A DNA stretch of 64,000 bases, taken from positions 31,181,727 through 31,245,726 of the forward strand of contig JAUPFN010000001.1 in NCBI GenBank assembly GCA_036924255.1. The letters are read 5' to 3'. Position 1 is the stretch's first letter. Each line of letters opens with the position of its first letter. The position numbers were made by a program, and so were the translations under genes. The notes beneath the pieces are model-generated. The model was not told the DNA's origin. It ran no database searches and saw nothing but the letters and a program-made list of their open reading frames with translations. Shown here piece by piece: positions 28,195-38,986 of this stretch. This DNA comes from Apodemia mormo. Taxonomy: Eukaryota > Arthropoda > Insecta > Lepidoptera > Riodinidae.

Positions 28195-29015
28195 TTTTTT
28201 AAATTCATCCCCTAAGATGGTGAAATAGGGGGTAAAAGTTTGTATGAAACTCTGTCATTTTTGAGTTGAAATGAATGATATGCTGTAATTAAATTATCCT
28301 TTAACTGAAAAAAAAAATTAAATATAAATTTAATATTTTTTTTAATTCTAGCCCATAGAGAGGTAAAAAGAGGCTTTAAAGTTTGTATTAAAAATGAATT
28401 GTTTATTTATTGCATTACTATAAAATCTAAATTATTTTAATTTAGTATTTATGATTTTTAATACAATTAAGATGTACGAATTTTCGGATTTTTTAGTACT
28501 TATGCTCTTCAATCGAAATTGAGGAAACATGCATGAAATGTTAGAAGTTTCATCCATTAAAGGAGTAAAAGTGTGTGTTACAATTTATATGAAAAATCAA
28601 ACGTTTATAGTCAAAATAACTTGAAATTCGGCACTTACGTTCTTCAACACAATTTAAGAATCATACATTTGGGGATTTTTTAAATTTAATTCCTTAAAGG
28701 GTAAAAAAAGCATTGATGTTTGTATAAAAAAAATAGATTGTTTATTGTAGAATATTGTAGAAATTATTTAAAACTTAGTATTTATGATTTTTAATACAAT
28801 TAAATGAATACGAGTTTAAGGTTTTCAAATGTCATCTCTTCAAACGATGAAAAAAGTGGTAAAGTTTGTAAAAAAAAATATGTTTAATTAAAATCTCTTC
28901 AAATTTATTAACCAAGTTCTTTAATTCAGTTAAATAAACGTGCATGTAAGAATGCTGTGAGTTTTATCTCTTAAAGAGGTAAAAGAGGGTATTAAAGGGG
29001 CTGAAAGCTAGTAAT
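28195..29015. repeat. Degenerate tandem array, six units of about 125-200 bp
   Basis: A phrase of the type [CT]TAAAG-GGTAAAA...GTTTGTAT recurs near 28232, 28363, 28564, 28699, 28855 and 28979, each time followed by an AT-rich stretch. Similar phrases appear singly at 43686, 44790 and 51545, so the unit belongs to a dispersed family. Confidence 0.55.
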
Positions 29016-29319
29016 TTATAAATAGTTTTGTTTGCGAGTAGACGCTGAATAATATTTTGAGACTATTCATGTACTTACCTACGTTTACACTTGAATTTTT
29101 TATTATAGCTATAGATAGATAAGTATTTTGTCAATATTTTGTATAAATGTACAAAAATAAAAAAATAAAACATATAAACAACGAAGATAATTCAAGCAAG
29201 CGAATAAAAAGCAGAACTCTAAAGAAAAAAAAATAAAAACTGGTACTATTTGAAGGTAGTAAGGACTTCGCAACAAAAAATAAATAAATTAAATATATTA
29301 AATATTTTATAGACACAAA

Positions 29320-29960
29320 TAGTCTAAATAAAACAACTTATTTAGTAGTTTTCTCTATAAACATTAAATCAATTTATATATCTTCTTTTATATTTCGAGA
29401 TTTTGAAACAAAAACTAAGAAGCTAGTTAGTTTTAAAATATTATTCAAGAGATTACATTTTAGAAAATCAAATTTTGAAAGGTTTTGTTAAATATTAATT
29501 GTTGATTGTATGTATTAAAATAAAGTGCTACACGGGATGTATTGTATATTACAACACTTTCAAAGAAATAGGATACGTAACTGTTATTATTGCGTAAATT
29601 ATATTTATATAATAAAATTATTTTTTTTCTTTAGATATTTATCGTTTTTCTAAAATGAATGTATATGTAATCGATAAATGAGCGATTACTGGTTATTGGT
29701 TTTGAGTTTGACAACATTCAGTCGATTCATGATGATAAAAGTTCATATAGGTGAACAAAAATGTTAAAACGTATGTATCTGCATCCAATGTAAATACTCT
29801 TTGACTTTGGACCATGCCACGCGCTAAATAATATTTGCGCTCCTCCTGTTAGAAACTCAAGGTCGTTCGCAGCTGTAATCGCCTTAAAGTTACCGACTAC
29901 CTTACCCAACAAACCGAAACACATTAGCGACGAGTACGGTATTCCAGCAGGAGAGGGTAA
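29320..29960. repeat. Duplicated blocks A2 and A3 (match 38190-38380 and 38450-38640)
   Basis: A2 shares ATTAAAATAAAGTGCTACAC and TTTTGAAAGGTT with 38300-38370; A3 shares GATTATCGGTTTTGAGTTTG-like text, CATTCAGTCGATTCATGATG and AAAATGTTAAAACGTAT with 38510-38595. Same order and orientation as the copy about 8.8 kb to the right. Ends in a diverged GTGTTGG-family stretch (CCGACTACCTTACCCAACAA, 29895). Confidence 0.75.
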
Positions 29961-30780
29961 TTATATACCTATTGTATGTTATGTTGTGCGTGGGTAGTGG
30001 GTACTGGGTAGTACGATGTAAGAGACGTATAGGAGGTACATTGAATTAGTTTTGGAAAGTTATTTTTAATGAGTGATAGGTAATGAAAAAAGGATCCACT
30101 ATTTCAAAAACTGTCTATCTGTCTGTTACCACATCAAGCGCAAACCACTTGACATATTTTGATGAAATTTGACACGATAATAGTTGTATCATTACGCCTG
30201 GCTCCCTTGCGGGTTAATCAGAGTAAATCGTCTATAAACTTTCCGGTTCATCACGATTCACCGGTTCGATGGTTGGTGAAATAAGTGGTGATCCTCATCG
30301 CTGTATTTTACCGACCTTTCAACGATTATCGACTATTTCTAGAATCGGGACCGACAGCTTTTCGTGCTTATACGAAGCACGGGAGTGGGTCAGTGTGTAG
30401 GAAAGGGTGCGCAGATTTAGAAAAAAATCGACGAAAATTTCAACCCTATATACCATCCTCACACCTTTTTTGTTGCACCATGGGATAGAGGGCGTAAGGG
30501 CAACCGACTTTTATTAAGGTCACTTTTCTCTTAGATCATTCCCGACGGAATTGGGGGATGAAAACTGAAATCCAAACCATAGGCGTCTGGAACTTTGTAC
30601 CTACCTACCAAATGGATTATCGCGGAAAAACCTCAATTTGCCTCAACCTCAAAACACGTTTGCCCGATCCGGTGATACCCGGAACCTCATGATCTGAGCC
30701 GAATTGGCTAACCCCTAGACCACGAGCCAATCAATTTTTGATGATGATGATTAATGACGAATAATGAACGATTAACGGCC
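29961..30780. other. Intergenic, diverged repeats
   Basis: 30100-30180 carries GTCTATCTGTCTGTT and TTTGATGAAATTTGACACG of the CGCGACTTCG-type repeats; 30660-30735 has GGTGATACCCGGAACCTCAT and CTAACCCCTAGACCACGAGC, a reversed tRNA-like SINE head. No gene. Confidence 0.45.
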
Positions 30781-30840
30781 GGTTTCCGACACGAACATTT
30801 TAACAAGCAGTTAATCTGTGTTTAACATAATTTTCATGCT

Positions 30841-31046
30841 GGTTTACACATTCGCACGAATAGCGAGACGAATGGCGAGGCGAATAGTGAGCTCACTGTT
30901 TACATATTCGTGTTGCTATTCGCCTCGTGCCTCGCCTCGCGCGTTCAGTCCCGTTTACACATTCGTACGAATAGCGAGGCGAGTGGCGAGGTGAATAGAA
31001 ACACGAATGTGTAAACAGTAAGCTCGCTATTCGCCTCGTGCCTCGC
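30841..31046. repeat. Nested direct and inverted repeat block (TTTACACATTCG / GCGAGGCGA)
   Basis: Two units of about 110 bp beginning GTTTACACATTCG (30842 and 30951), each ending TATTCGCCTCGTGCCTCGCC TCGCG. Within the second, GTTTACACATTCGT is mirrored by ACGAATGTGTAAAC at about 31005-31018. Probably part of a MITE with subterminal repeats; outer ends not resolved. Confidence 0.7.
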
Positions 31047-31396
31047 CTCGCGACTCGTGCGCTTGCGTCGGAAGCGGTTTTTCGGACACGAATCAAAGGG
31101 CAGTAAGTTGAACAATGTCCTTGAACGCACAGTCCGTGAATTTTCGGATCTAAACTGCGGTGCGGTAGACGTGTGCCGCGGGGAAACCCCCGCCCATGGG
31201 CGGATTTGCGTTTCGTGTTCGGACACCCGTACCACGGTAATATTATCTACGCAGTATTCCAACTTCATTCAAATGGACGAAGCGTGAGCTTTGCCTACGC
31301 CCCTCGATCTCGGCATATATCTATACAGTATAGTAACTCGGCCGTATCATTGAAAAAAATGACTACAGCCACAAGGTACGTAAACATGCAATAGGG

Positions 31397-33111
31397 GGCT
31401 CAGTGAATTTGGCCCCACTTTTTTTGATTTTCAGATTTTTGATATTTTTAATTATTTGTTCGTCGTTCGTTCTTTAACGTTCGATTGTAAAAATTGTTTG
31501 TTCGTCTTTTATTTATTTATAATTAATTAAACAAATGATCACCCTTAAGTTGGCCCCCCTTACTAGATATCTTTATTTTTATCACTTAGATTAATTAATT
31601 TTGATTAATTATCGTTTGTTCGACGACTATTGGTGATTGTTCGATCATAAAAACAATTAAATTCCCAATTATTATTTATTTTATATCTAATATGCAAACC
31701 ATTACCTCACGCCTACATTGCGCATACGCCAGCAGTCTAATGGCGACTGAGCGATGCATAGTGCATGTCATGTAAAAAAATGACATTATAAATAATGCTC
31801 CATTTCGAATGTTTAGTTGTAAAAGAATCATTATTAATAAATTATGTAATTATTAATAATCATCGAAAAACATCTAATGTCTATATAGTTCATTTACATG
31901 CATTACGTCCAATATATGTACTTAACTCATAAAGCTGTTTGTTGAGTAAACAAAAAGAGTAAATACTCTAATTAAATATGAATTTCTTATATATGTATAT
32001 ATGTGTGTGGGTGTGTATATCATACAACTGTTTTTAATTTGTTTCTTTGCTAAAATGATAGGCCTATTTATAATTCTGTTAAAGATGTATATATTAGATG
32101 TACTATTAGTTAACCTCAAAAAATGTGCAGATTTTTTTTTTATGTATAGTGTTAAATTTACCACTATCGGAACTACCTACAATATTTCCTAATAAGAATT
32201 AAATACCTTTATATTTAATCGAGGTACTCACACTGTTGAATAAATGTGAGTGGTTACGCAAAAAGGGACCTGAAGGGATTGGAAACGGTTTTTTTTTTGA
32301 TAAATTCTGATTCTATGGTCCTTCATCTTTGTTTTGTTCTAATCAAAATAATTTTAGGTGCCGTAGTTTTTTTTTAATGATTTTTTATGTAAGCCGAGGC
32401 AGTTTTGAAAATATTACACCTTATACACAGCGTACACTAGTTTCTTTTTCTAGCGCGCACATAAAGACAAGTAAAAGACGAATAAATAAGTCACCAATAA
32501 TACAGCTATCGCAAACACGTGCTATTTCTCACTGACGAAGTCGCTCACTAACGACACTAACATAAAACACCCCGCGCCTCTCTCATTTCGACTCAACATT
32601 TTAAACGTGATTTACTCGAAATCAATTATTTTCCCTTGAGGTCCCTTTTTGCGTAACCACTCACAAATACTTCATTCAAATCGTATAATTTGATGATATT
32701 CGAAATGGAGCATTATTTATAATGTCATTTTTTTACATGGCATGCACTACGCATCGCTCAGTCGCCATTAGACTGCTGGCGCATGCGCAATGTAGGCGTG
32801 AGGTAATGGTTTGCATATTAGATATAAAATAAATAATAATTGAGAATTTAATTGTTTTTATGATCGAACAATCACCAATAGTCGTCGAACAAACGATAAT
32901 TAATCAAAATTAATTAATCTAAGTGATAAAAATAAAGATATCTAGTAAGGGGGGCCAACTTAAGGGTGATCATTTGTTTAATTAATTATAAATAAATAAA
33001 AGACGAACAAACAATTTTTACAATCCAACACTAAAGAACGAACGACGAACAAATAATTAAAAATATCAAAAATCTGAAAATCAAAAAAAGTGGGGCCAAA
33101 TTCACTGAGCC
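31397..33111. mobile_element. Foldback DNA transposon with 414-bp inverted arms and 9-bp target duplication (Mutator-like?)
   Basis: Arms 31397-31810 and 32698-33111 are equal in length and nearly perfect reverse complements, starting GGCTCAGTGAATTTGGCCCC. The 9-bp word GCAATAGGG flanks each end exactly (31388-31396 and 33112-33120). Very long terminal inverted repeats with 9-bp duplications fit Mutator-like elements; no transposase frame is present, so it is non-autonomous. The 887-bp loop holds a second element at 32246-32664. Confidence 0.9.
32246..32664. mobile_element. MITE nested in the foldback element's loop (possible 4-bp AAAT duplication)
   Basis: Ends GTGAGTGGTTACGCAAAAAG and the exact reverse complement ending at 32664; pairing continues for about 26 perfect bases and then beyond one mismatch. 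AAAT lies immediately outside each end (32242-32245 and 32665-32668). A 4-bp A/T duplication would suit a Sola-type element, but that assignment is weak. No transposase frame. Confidence 0.75.
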
Positions 33112-33120
33112 GCAATAGGG

Positions 33121-33480
33121 CTGCCCGCCTCCATTATTTTAATTACATTTGCCTACTTTGTGTTTCCATTTAGTTTTGTGATTGTTAATATACTTTTTTT
33201 ATATAAACAAATAAAATACTTTGTGAATTGAATAGGAAGTGTTCAATTAAAGTGCGTGTTATTTTTAATTAGTAGATTTAATTACACTCGTCCGTTTTTC
33301 ACTACGGCACAGCGCGACTAGAGGTGACCGTTTATAATAAAACGTTTACCAACGATGTGAGTCATTGTTGGCGCCATCTGATGCCGAAATGTTTAACAAC
33401 GGATGGGAGTAACACCATTAAACGCGATGACAGTACACAATTTTTAGCTAACTAAATAAATTTTAATTTATTATTATAAT
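33121..33480. other. Intergenic, nothing recognised
   Basis: AT-rich with a mixed stretch at 33300-33420 (GCGCCATCTGATGCCGAAAT) that may be an old repeat. Confidence 0.4.
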
Positions 33481-33795
33481 TTTTGGTGGACAAACTACAC
33501 GAATTGATCTAACCACAAAATAAGCAAACTATTTGCTTGTGTTATGGGTGCTAGTCAACAATCTTAATACATAGAAATAAATATATGAATACTGTAACAT
33601 ACATAATAAACACCCAAATCCAGAAACACAAACATTTATGTTCATCACACAAATGTTTGTCCCCATAAGGAATCAAACCCAAGCCCTCTCGATTCGTAGT
33701 TAGGTTCGCTAACGTTTGTCCCCATAGGGAATCAAACCCAAGCCCTCTCGATTCGTAGTTAGGTTCGCTAACCACTCGACTAACGGGGCGGCCGA
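33481..33795 (-). mobile_element. Metulj-like SINE with 60-bp internal tandem duplication
   Basis: Same order as the 15745 SINE: tail and ACAAACTACACGAATTGATC at the left, head CACTCGACTAACGGGGCGGC at the right. Bases 33654-33713 are repeated at 33714-33773 (period 60), duplicating the box-B part of the tRNA-related head. Confidence 0.85.
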
Positions 33796-34225
33796 ATAAA
33801 AAAATCAAAAACTTTATATTTCAATGTTTTGCCTATTTATTTACATTAACTCTTATTAATTCTCATAAATGTTTTTACATTGAAGTAGGTACGATAGTGT
33901 TACAACGTTTATAAAAACGCTAAACTACAAACATTAAACATGTTTGATGTTCCCCAGCCAGTATACCATTTGGATGCCTCACACCAGTGTCGGAAACAAC
34001 GGTGTTGCCAACGGGTGACATTAGCGTATTATTTGCATCGATATTAAAAAATAACAATAACGCCCATCGCTAGTCGCGACGGTCTGCATGCCAAGATCGA
34101 GGCGCTTAGTCATAGCTTGCGCTGAATGAATATGGAATACTGTATAAATATTACCGTGACGCCGGGGACTATAGTGGGCATGTCACATGTCCTTCATGTT
34201 CGTGTGCAAATGTCAAAATGAATCT
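33796..34225. other. Intergenic, nothing recognised
   Basis: Mixed AT-rich sequence without nameable features. Confidence 0.4.
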
Positions 34226-34233
34226 CAATCACC

Positions 34234-34834
34234 TAAAGATGGGCGATAGTAAATGGCATCATTCGAATAAGCTTACAACTCATTCGAATTTAAAAAAGAA
34301 GCGAGAAGTAAATACGTATGTATTGCGTGGTCTCATTCTTTCGATTGAAATTTCATTACTACTAGTTTATATATTCGAATATTTGTAACCTCATCTAAAA
34401 GTAAACTCTATGTACTGTGAAAAAGTAATTTAAAAATTAACGATAATTACTAGTTTTTATTCGAGTATCGTAGTTTTTGTTGCACCCATATAAAAATATT
34501 TTGATTGTAAAAACTAATTTAACTAATTAGTGTTATCAAATAAAACTTAAAAGTAATCTTTATAGTACGAAAAAGACAGTCAATTTTGTATGGAAAACGA
34601 ATGAGTGAACTAGCGGTTCGCAAATCAGTAACTACTTAATTATTACTATGAATATCAATTAAAAGTAGACTTTATTGTAAATGAATACAGACTAGTTTTG
34701 TATGGAAAAACGAATGAACTAGCGGTTTAATTCGAATTTGCAAACTAGCGATCGATTGTTTTTGTATTCGAATATTAATATTAGTAGTATCAAACCATTC
34801 GATTATTGCAATCAGTAACAATCGCCCATCTTTA
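34234..34834. mobile_element. hAT-type MITE, 601 bp
   Basis: Inverted ends TAAAGATGGGCGAT at 34234 and ATCGCCCATCTTTA ending at 34834. Flanks CAATCACC (34226-34233) and GAATCACC (34835-34842) agree at seven of eight bases, fitting an hAT 8-bp duplication with one later change. The interior is rich in CATTCGAAT and ACTAGCGGTT repeats and has no coding capacity. Confidence 0.8.
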
Positions 34835-34842
34835 GAATCACC

Positions 34843-35175
34843 CACAACGGGACTCGACGAATGTTTCGTCGAATGATTCGAGTCGAAGCAAATGATCTGT
34901 TAAATACAGATTAGTTACCTACTTGTTGAAATTAATTTGCGTTTCGAATTTAATACCAATTCCCGAAATGTAAGTTAGGTAGGTAATTAATTATTTTCAA
35001 GCCAACTAGATAGGTAGGTAGGTAGGTATGTTTTAATGTTTGTAGTGATTTTAGTCGAATTTGTGCGCGGTATTTATGTAGGTACCTTAAGCCGGGTCTA
35101 TACGCGTGCAACGTGTAATGTCAGATTACGTGTAATTTAGCACCAACAGTGTGGACTGGGGATGTAACGGAAGTG
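34843..35175. other. Intergenic, nothing recognised
   Basis: Contains a short GGTA run at 35011-35026. No gene. Confidence 0.4.
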
Positions 35176-35177
35176 TG

Positions 35178-35276
35178 TTTACCGGAACCGGAGTCGGAAC
35201 CGGAGGTTTTAATTTTGATTTATCGGAACCGGAATCGGTATCGGAACCGGAACCGGAACCGGATCCGGAGGCCGAG
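35178..35276. repeat. CGGAAC hexamer repeat
   Basis: Irregular run of CGGAAC/CGGTATCGGAAT units between 35178 and 35276, densest at 35224-35262. The Glu-Pro/Arg-Asn-rich frames over it are artefacts of the hexamer. Confidence 0.85.
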
Positions 35277-35439
35277 TAGAGAGAGAAAGATGAGGCTGTC
35301 AATTGTTAAAAAACAGATCAAACGAAATAATATCTGAATATAAAAAAGCATAAATAATCATTCCATTTAATCATTCAATTACGTACCTATGATAATACAC
35401 AATATTTTCATATTTTTAAACAATTTAAGAGATTTTCTA

Positions 35440-36740
35440 AAAGTATTAGATTTTAGCAGCTTTATCTCCGTCCTGTTACTATAAAGTTTGTTAAAAATTA
35501 CAGGATTTTAATCTTTTGAAAAGCTAAATATTTTAAAAACGATGACCAATTTTGATCATTCAAATGGCATTTAGCGCAATTTTTGAGCTCTTAAGTATTG
35601 TTTTAGTTCTTTAAATTTTAGCTTAATTCAAATTCGATTCTTTTAACAGTATTTAACCCATTTTTTAGTATTAAAACATTGTAGGTCAAAAATCGATTGT
35701 TTGTAAAGTCTTAAAGTTACTTCCAAAGTTGAAGAGGTTATCCGAAACAATTTTTAACTTCCCGCTACGTTTGTAGATAAGGAAATTTTGTCCCAATTTT
35801 CGAAAATCGAGTTTTCACCAGATCTCCACGTTTTGAGGTCCTAGGAGCCTTTTTTCGACTATTTTCACGATGACGTCAGTATACGTGTATGTATGGCATG
35901 ATATCATTCGATTAAATTTTGCTCAACTTAGACTTTCTGAAAATTTGAACCCATTAAAAAAAGTCAAAAAACAATTGGTGAAACAGTAGTTTTTTTAAAT
36001 AACTTTTTTTAAATAAATAACACCAATTGGGTACGAAATCTGATCAACACTTTTCCTCAAAAAACTGCGTCCAATGCATAAATTGTATCAAAATCGGTTT
36101 ATCCGTTCGGGAGTCATAGTTGAAAAATTTGGAAGTGGTTTTTCAACATAAGTTCGAGTTTTTTTAACCAATAATTTTTTGACCTTTTACGATATATTGA
36201 TGTAAAAAACTACGTTTAAAAAATTGTTAAAAAAAATCAAAATTAAATCAACTTTTCAAAAGTTACAATTTTTTAATTATTATTATTTTGTTGCTTACAG
36301 CAAACTCACTTCATATTTATAAAATAACTTTCAGACTAATTCCGGTTGATTTCTAACCAATTAACTCAATAATTAAGTAAACACTGACATATTTACAAAC
36401 TTTAGATTTTTAAACTCTGAGCTCAAAATCGCCTCTAAAGTCTAGTGGTCCGGTGACAGCGTTGATTATACGAGGTCCCGGGTTTGATTCCCGGGTCGGA
36501 AAATAAAAAAATGTGTTTTCTCAGTTTTCTGATTGGAAAAGTGCTCGGTTGGCGATAGGCAGGCCACCTATCACATTGTGGGTCTAAGTATCTTCGGCTT
36601 ATCGTGGGTGCACATTTTGTACCTCTGTCTACCTCTTCAAGGATACGAGCGTTAAGATATTTTTTTCAGCTCAAAATCTATGCTTAGGTATTGTTTTGCT
36701 TCTTTGAGCTTAAAATACCTCTATTTAGCGGGAAGTTTTA
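35440..36740. repeat. Unclassified large repeat (AACTTCCCGCT family), copy 1
   Basis: AACTTCCCGCT at 35756-35766 and AGCGGGAAGTT at 36727-36737 face each other. Much of 35770-36330 is the reverse complement of 40310-40830 (shared: CACCAGATCTCCACGTTTTG, GATGACGTCAGTAT, CATTGGACGCAGTTTTTTGA in complement), while 35520-35600 matches 39660-39750 in direct orientation. A non-coding family; superfamily not determined. Interrupted by a SINE at 36431. Confidence 0.6.
36431..36667 (+). mobile_element. tRNA-headed SINE, family 2, with 11-bp target duplication
   Basis: Box A TAGTGGTCCGG near 36441, box B GGTTTGATTCCC near 36481, body as in 4398-4652. AGCTCAAAATC-type word flanks it: GCTCAAAATC at 36421-36430 and AGCTCAAAATC at 36668-36678, so the insertion into the host repeat is clear. 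Confidence 0.85.
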
Positions 36741-36948
36741 TGGATGGCCTGCAGAGTTAACCAGTTTATTTACAGTTTTATTTATAGCATCCTGTACCTC
36801 TGCCTACCTCTTCAAGGATACGAGCATTTTTTGAGCTCAAAATCTATGCTTAGGTATTGTTTTGCTTCTTTGAGCTTTAAAATACCTCTATTTAGCAGGA
36901 AGTTTCAGGGATGGCCTGCAGGGTTAACCAGTTTACTTACAGATGTTT
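36618..36948. repeat. Tandem duplication spanning the SINE 3' end and host repeat
   Basis: GTACCTCTGTCTACCTCTTC at 36619 recurs as GTACCTCTGCCTACCTCTTC at 36795; both are followed by GCTCAAAATCTATGCTTAGG, the AGCGGGAAGTT/AGCAGGAAGTT end and GGATGGCCTGCAG. Period is about 175 bp. The duplication therefore postdates the SINE insertion. Confidence 0.85.
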
Positions 36949-37256
36949 ATAGCGTCCGCAAGCATACAAGCAATAGCCTGATGGAAAGCAGTCACCACTG
37001 CCAAAAGTTAGTTTATAATGCGGTGCCGGCTTCTGAGAATGTTGTTGACCTTCTTCTTAAATATCCTAACATCAACGCTACTCGGAAAACCTTGTGATTT
37101 TTTGAAATAATTTTAGTTTACAAGAATTAATTAGCCATTCCCCAAGATATTTTTGTAGTATGTTGTGCTTTTATGCTAAATACAAACACAGCACTCTGGC
37201 CGCGGTTGTTCAATGCGTTTCAACATTTTTATAGCAGCAACAGAAATACATCAAAT

Positions 37257-37530
37257 AGAAGAATAAACCAACTGCCGTACTGCCAGGAAGGTCGTAAAAG
37301 GCGACCGATCGGCTATAAGTACGTATCACTATAATATACTACCATCATTAATCGTCATTATATTACTAGGTAGTAATGCGGTGATACCAAATACCCGGGC
37401 CAGTCGTTGCGAATCTCTACCTAGTAGTCACGGTGGTAGTGATACGTATAGCCAATCGGTCGCCTTTTACGACTAGCCGGCAGTACGGCAGTTGGCCTAT
37501 TCTTCAAAGGAGCCCAGACCAACACAGGGA
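37257..37530. repeat. GTGTTGG-family repeat, two copies of the 5' part head to head
   Basis: 37260-37345 in plus orientation (GAATAAACCAACTGCCGTAC ... GCGACCGATCGGCTAT) and 37430-37527 in minus orientation (ATAGCCAATCGGTCGCCTTT ... CAGACCAACACAGG) form an imperfect inverted repeat around a spacer of about 85 bp. Confidence 0.8.
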
Positions 37531-37679
37531 ACTTTAAAAAATAACAAAAAAAAACAAATATCGATAAACATCTACGCATCATGATTGTTGATTATTTCTC
37601 AGTTTTCAAAAACTGATCATGTTTTATTAGTACTTTTCCTGTTAGAGTGTCACAATTCAGCAAAATTATGTATACACAT

Positions 37680-37830
37680 AACAACTGAAATATTTACCAT
37701 TCCGCGCTTTTACCATTTTGCTCTTTTATCATTTCGCGCTATTAACATTTTGCGCTATTAATATTTTGCTCCGTTAACATTTTGCTTTTTTACCATTTTG
37801 CGCTTTTAACATACGCTTTTAACATCATGC
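37680..37830. repeat. Short tandem array (TTTTACCATTTTGCGC, about 20-bp period)
   Basis: Seven or so variants of [AT]TTAACATTTTGCGC[TC] follow one another between 37690 and 37825. Non-coding minisatellite. Confidence 0.8.
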
Positions 37831-38640
37831 GCCTGAACGGAACGAAACCACGGGTATATCATTAGATAAGCTAGTAAACAAGTTGAGCACTCCTGATGAA
37901 AAGAGAAAATATCGCATATAGACATCAAAAATGTTAAGGCGAAGGGATATGCCAAACAACGAAATAGACTTCTTTTTGAAAGCCTACTACTCCTAACCGG
38001 TTGGTCCAATAATTTAAAAAAATACGTTATACGTATAATGTAATTATAAGTATAACGTATTTTGCTACATAAATAGCAATGCATCATTAACTTTTTAGTG
38101 TCTATAGGCGATGGTTACATTTGCTTGTTTGCTGTCCTGTGAAATGAACTAAAAATAAATAAAATAAATAGATTATACATACAAAACAAATAGTCTTTCC
38201 AACCTGTTTAATACTTTCCTCTATAAGCTTTAAATTAAATTAAATCTTTACTTTTTTCTTACGAGATAAAGTTTTATAAGGTTATTTAAGAGATCATATT
38301 TTACAAAATCACATTTTGAAAGGTTAAATATTAATTGTGAATTGTATGTATTAAAATAAAGTGCTACACAGGATGTGTTGTCATTATTGTATATGTCATT
38401 ATTGTGTAGAAGTGTTATATGATTTTTTTGCCGATTTTCGATATTAACTGTTTTTCTTTCGATGTTTATCGTTTTTTCTAAAATGAATCAATAATCGATA
38501 AATGACTGATTATCGGTTTTGAGTTTGCCAACATTCAGTCGATTCATGATGACAAAAGTTCATAATAGGTAAACAAAAATGTTAAAACGTATCTGCATCT
38601 ACTGTAAAGTGTAAATACTCTCTTCCAAACCGAAACACGA
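37830..38640. repeat. Duplicated blocks B1-B3 (match 27490-27700 and 29320-29960)
   Basis: Same text and order as the left-hand copy but compressed: the 1.6 kb between A1 and A2 (which holds the 28.2-29.0 kb array) is absent here. A 3' fragment of a GTGTTGG-family repeat lies at 38085-38140. Confidence 0.75.
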
Positions 38641-38905
38641 CTATGACGAATATTGACGCTATTGTGGTAGGAATAGGGATACCATATACCCGGGTAAGAC
38701 GTTGCAGGACGATATCACCTAGTAGTCACAATGGTAGGGAAAGTATAGCCCATATTTTACGAGCTGCCTGCCGGGAAAGCAGATGGGCTATAATTCTTTA
38801 TAGGAGGCCTGGACCAACACGGGGAAAACACATATTAGGTATAATGCCGGCCGCCGAGGTTATAATTCTTTAAAGGGGGTCCCGACCAACACGGGGAATA
38901 TAATC
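38620..38905 (-). repeat. GTGTTGG-family repeat, minus copy with duplicated end
   Basis: TCCAAACCGAAACACGACTA through GTAGTCACAATGGTAG to GAGGCCTGGACCAACACGGG; the last part recurs as GGGGTCCCGACCAACACGGG at 38876, so the terminus is present twice. Confidence 0.8.
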
Positions 38906-38940
38906 ATAACGCTGGTTATAACCGGCGTTATAATTCACTC

Positions 38941-38986
38941 TATTTACTACTAATGCATGATAATTATCATGCAGTAGTAGTAAATA
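38941..38986. repeat. 46-bp near-perfect palindrome without spacer
   Basis: Bases 38941-38963 and 38964-38986 are reverse complements with one mismatch and no loop. Forms an extrudable cruciform. Confidence 0.95.

Noticed and set aside
28195..29015. CRISPR-like regularly spaced repeats
   Set aside because: Repeats are short, degenerate and irregularly spaced in an animal intergenic region.
30893..31394. Arg/Ser-rich frames around 31 kb on both strands
   Set aside because: They overlap the GCGAGGCGA repeat block; composition artefacts with no family match.
35149..35337. Glu-Pro/Arg-Asn-rich frame
   Set aside because: Translation of the CGGAAC hexamer repeat.
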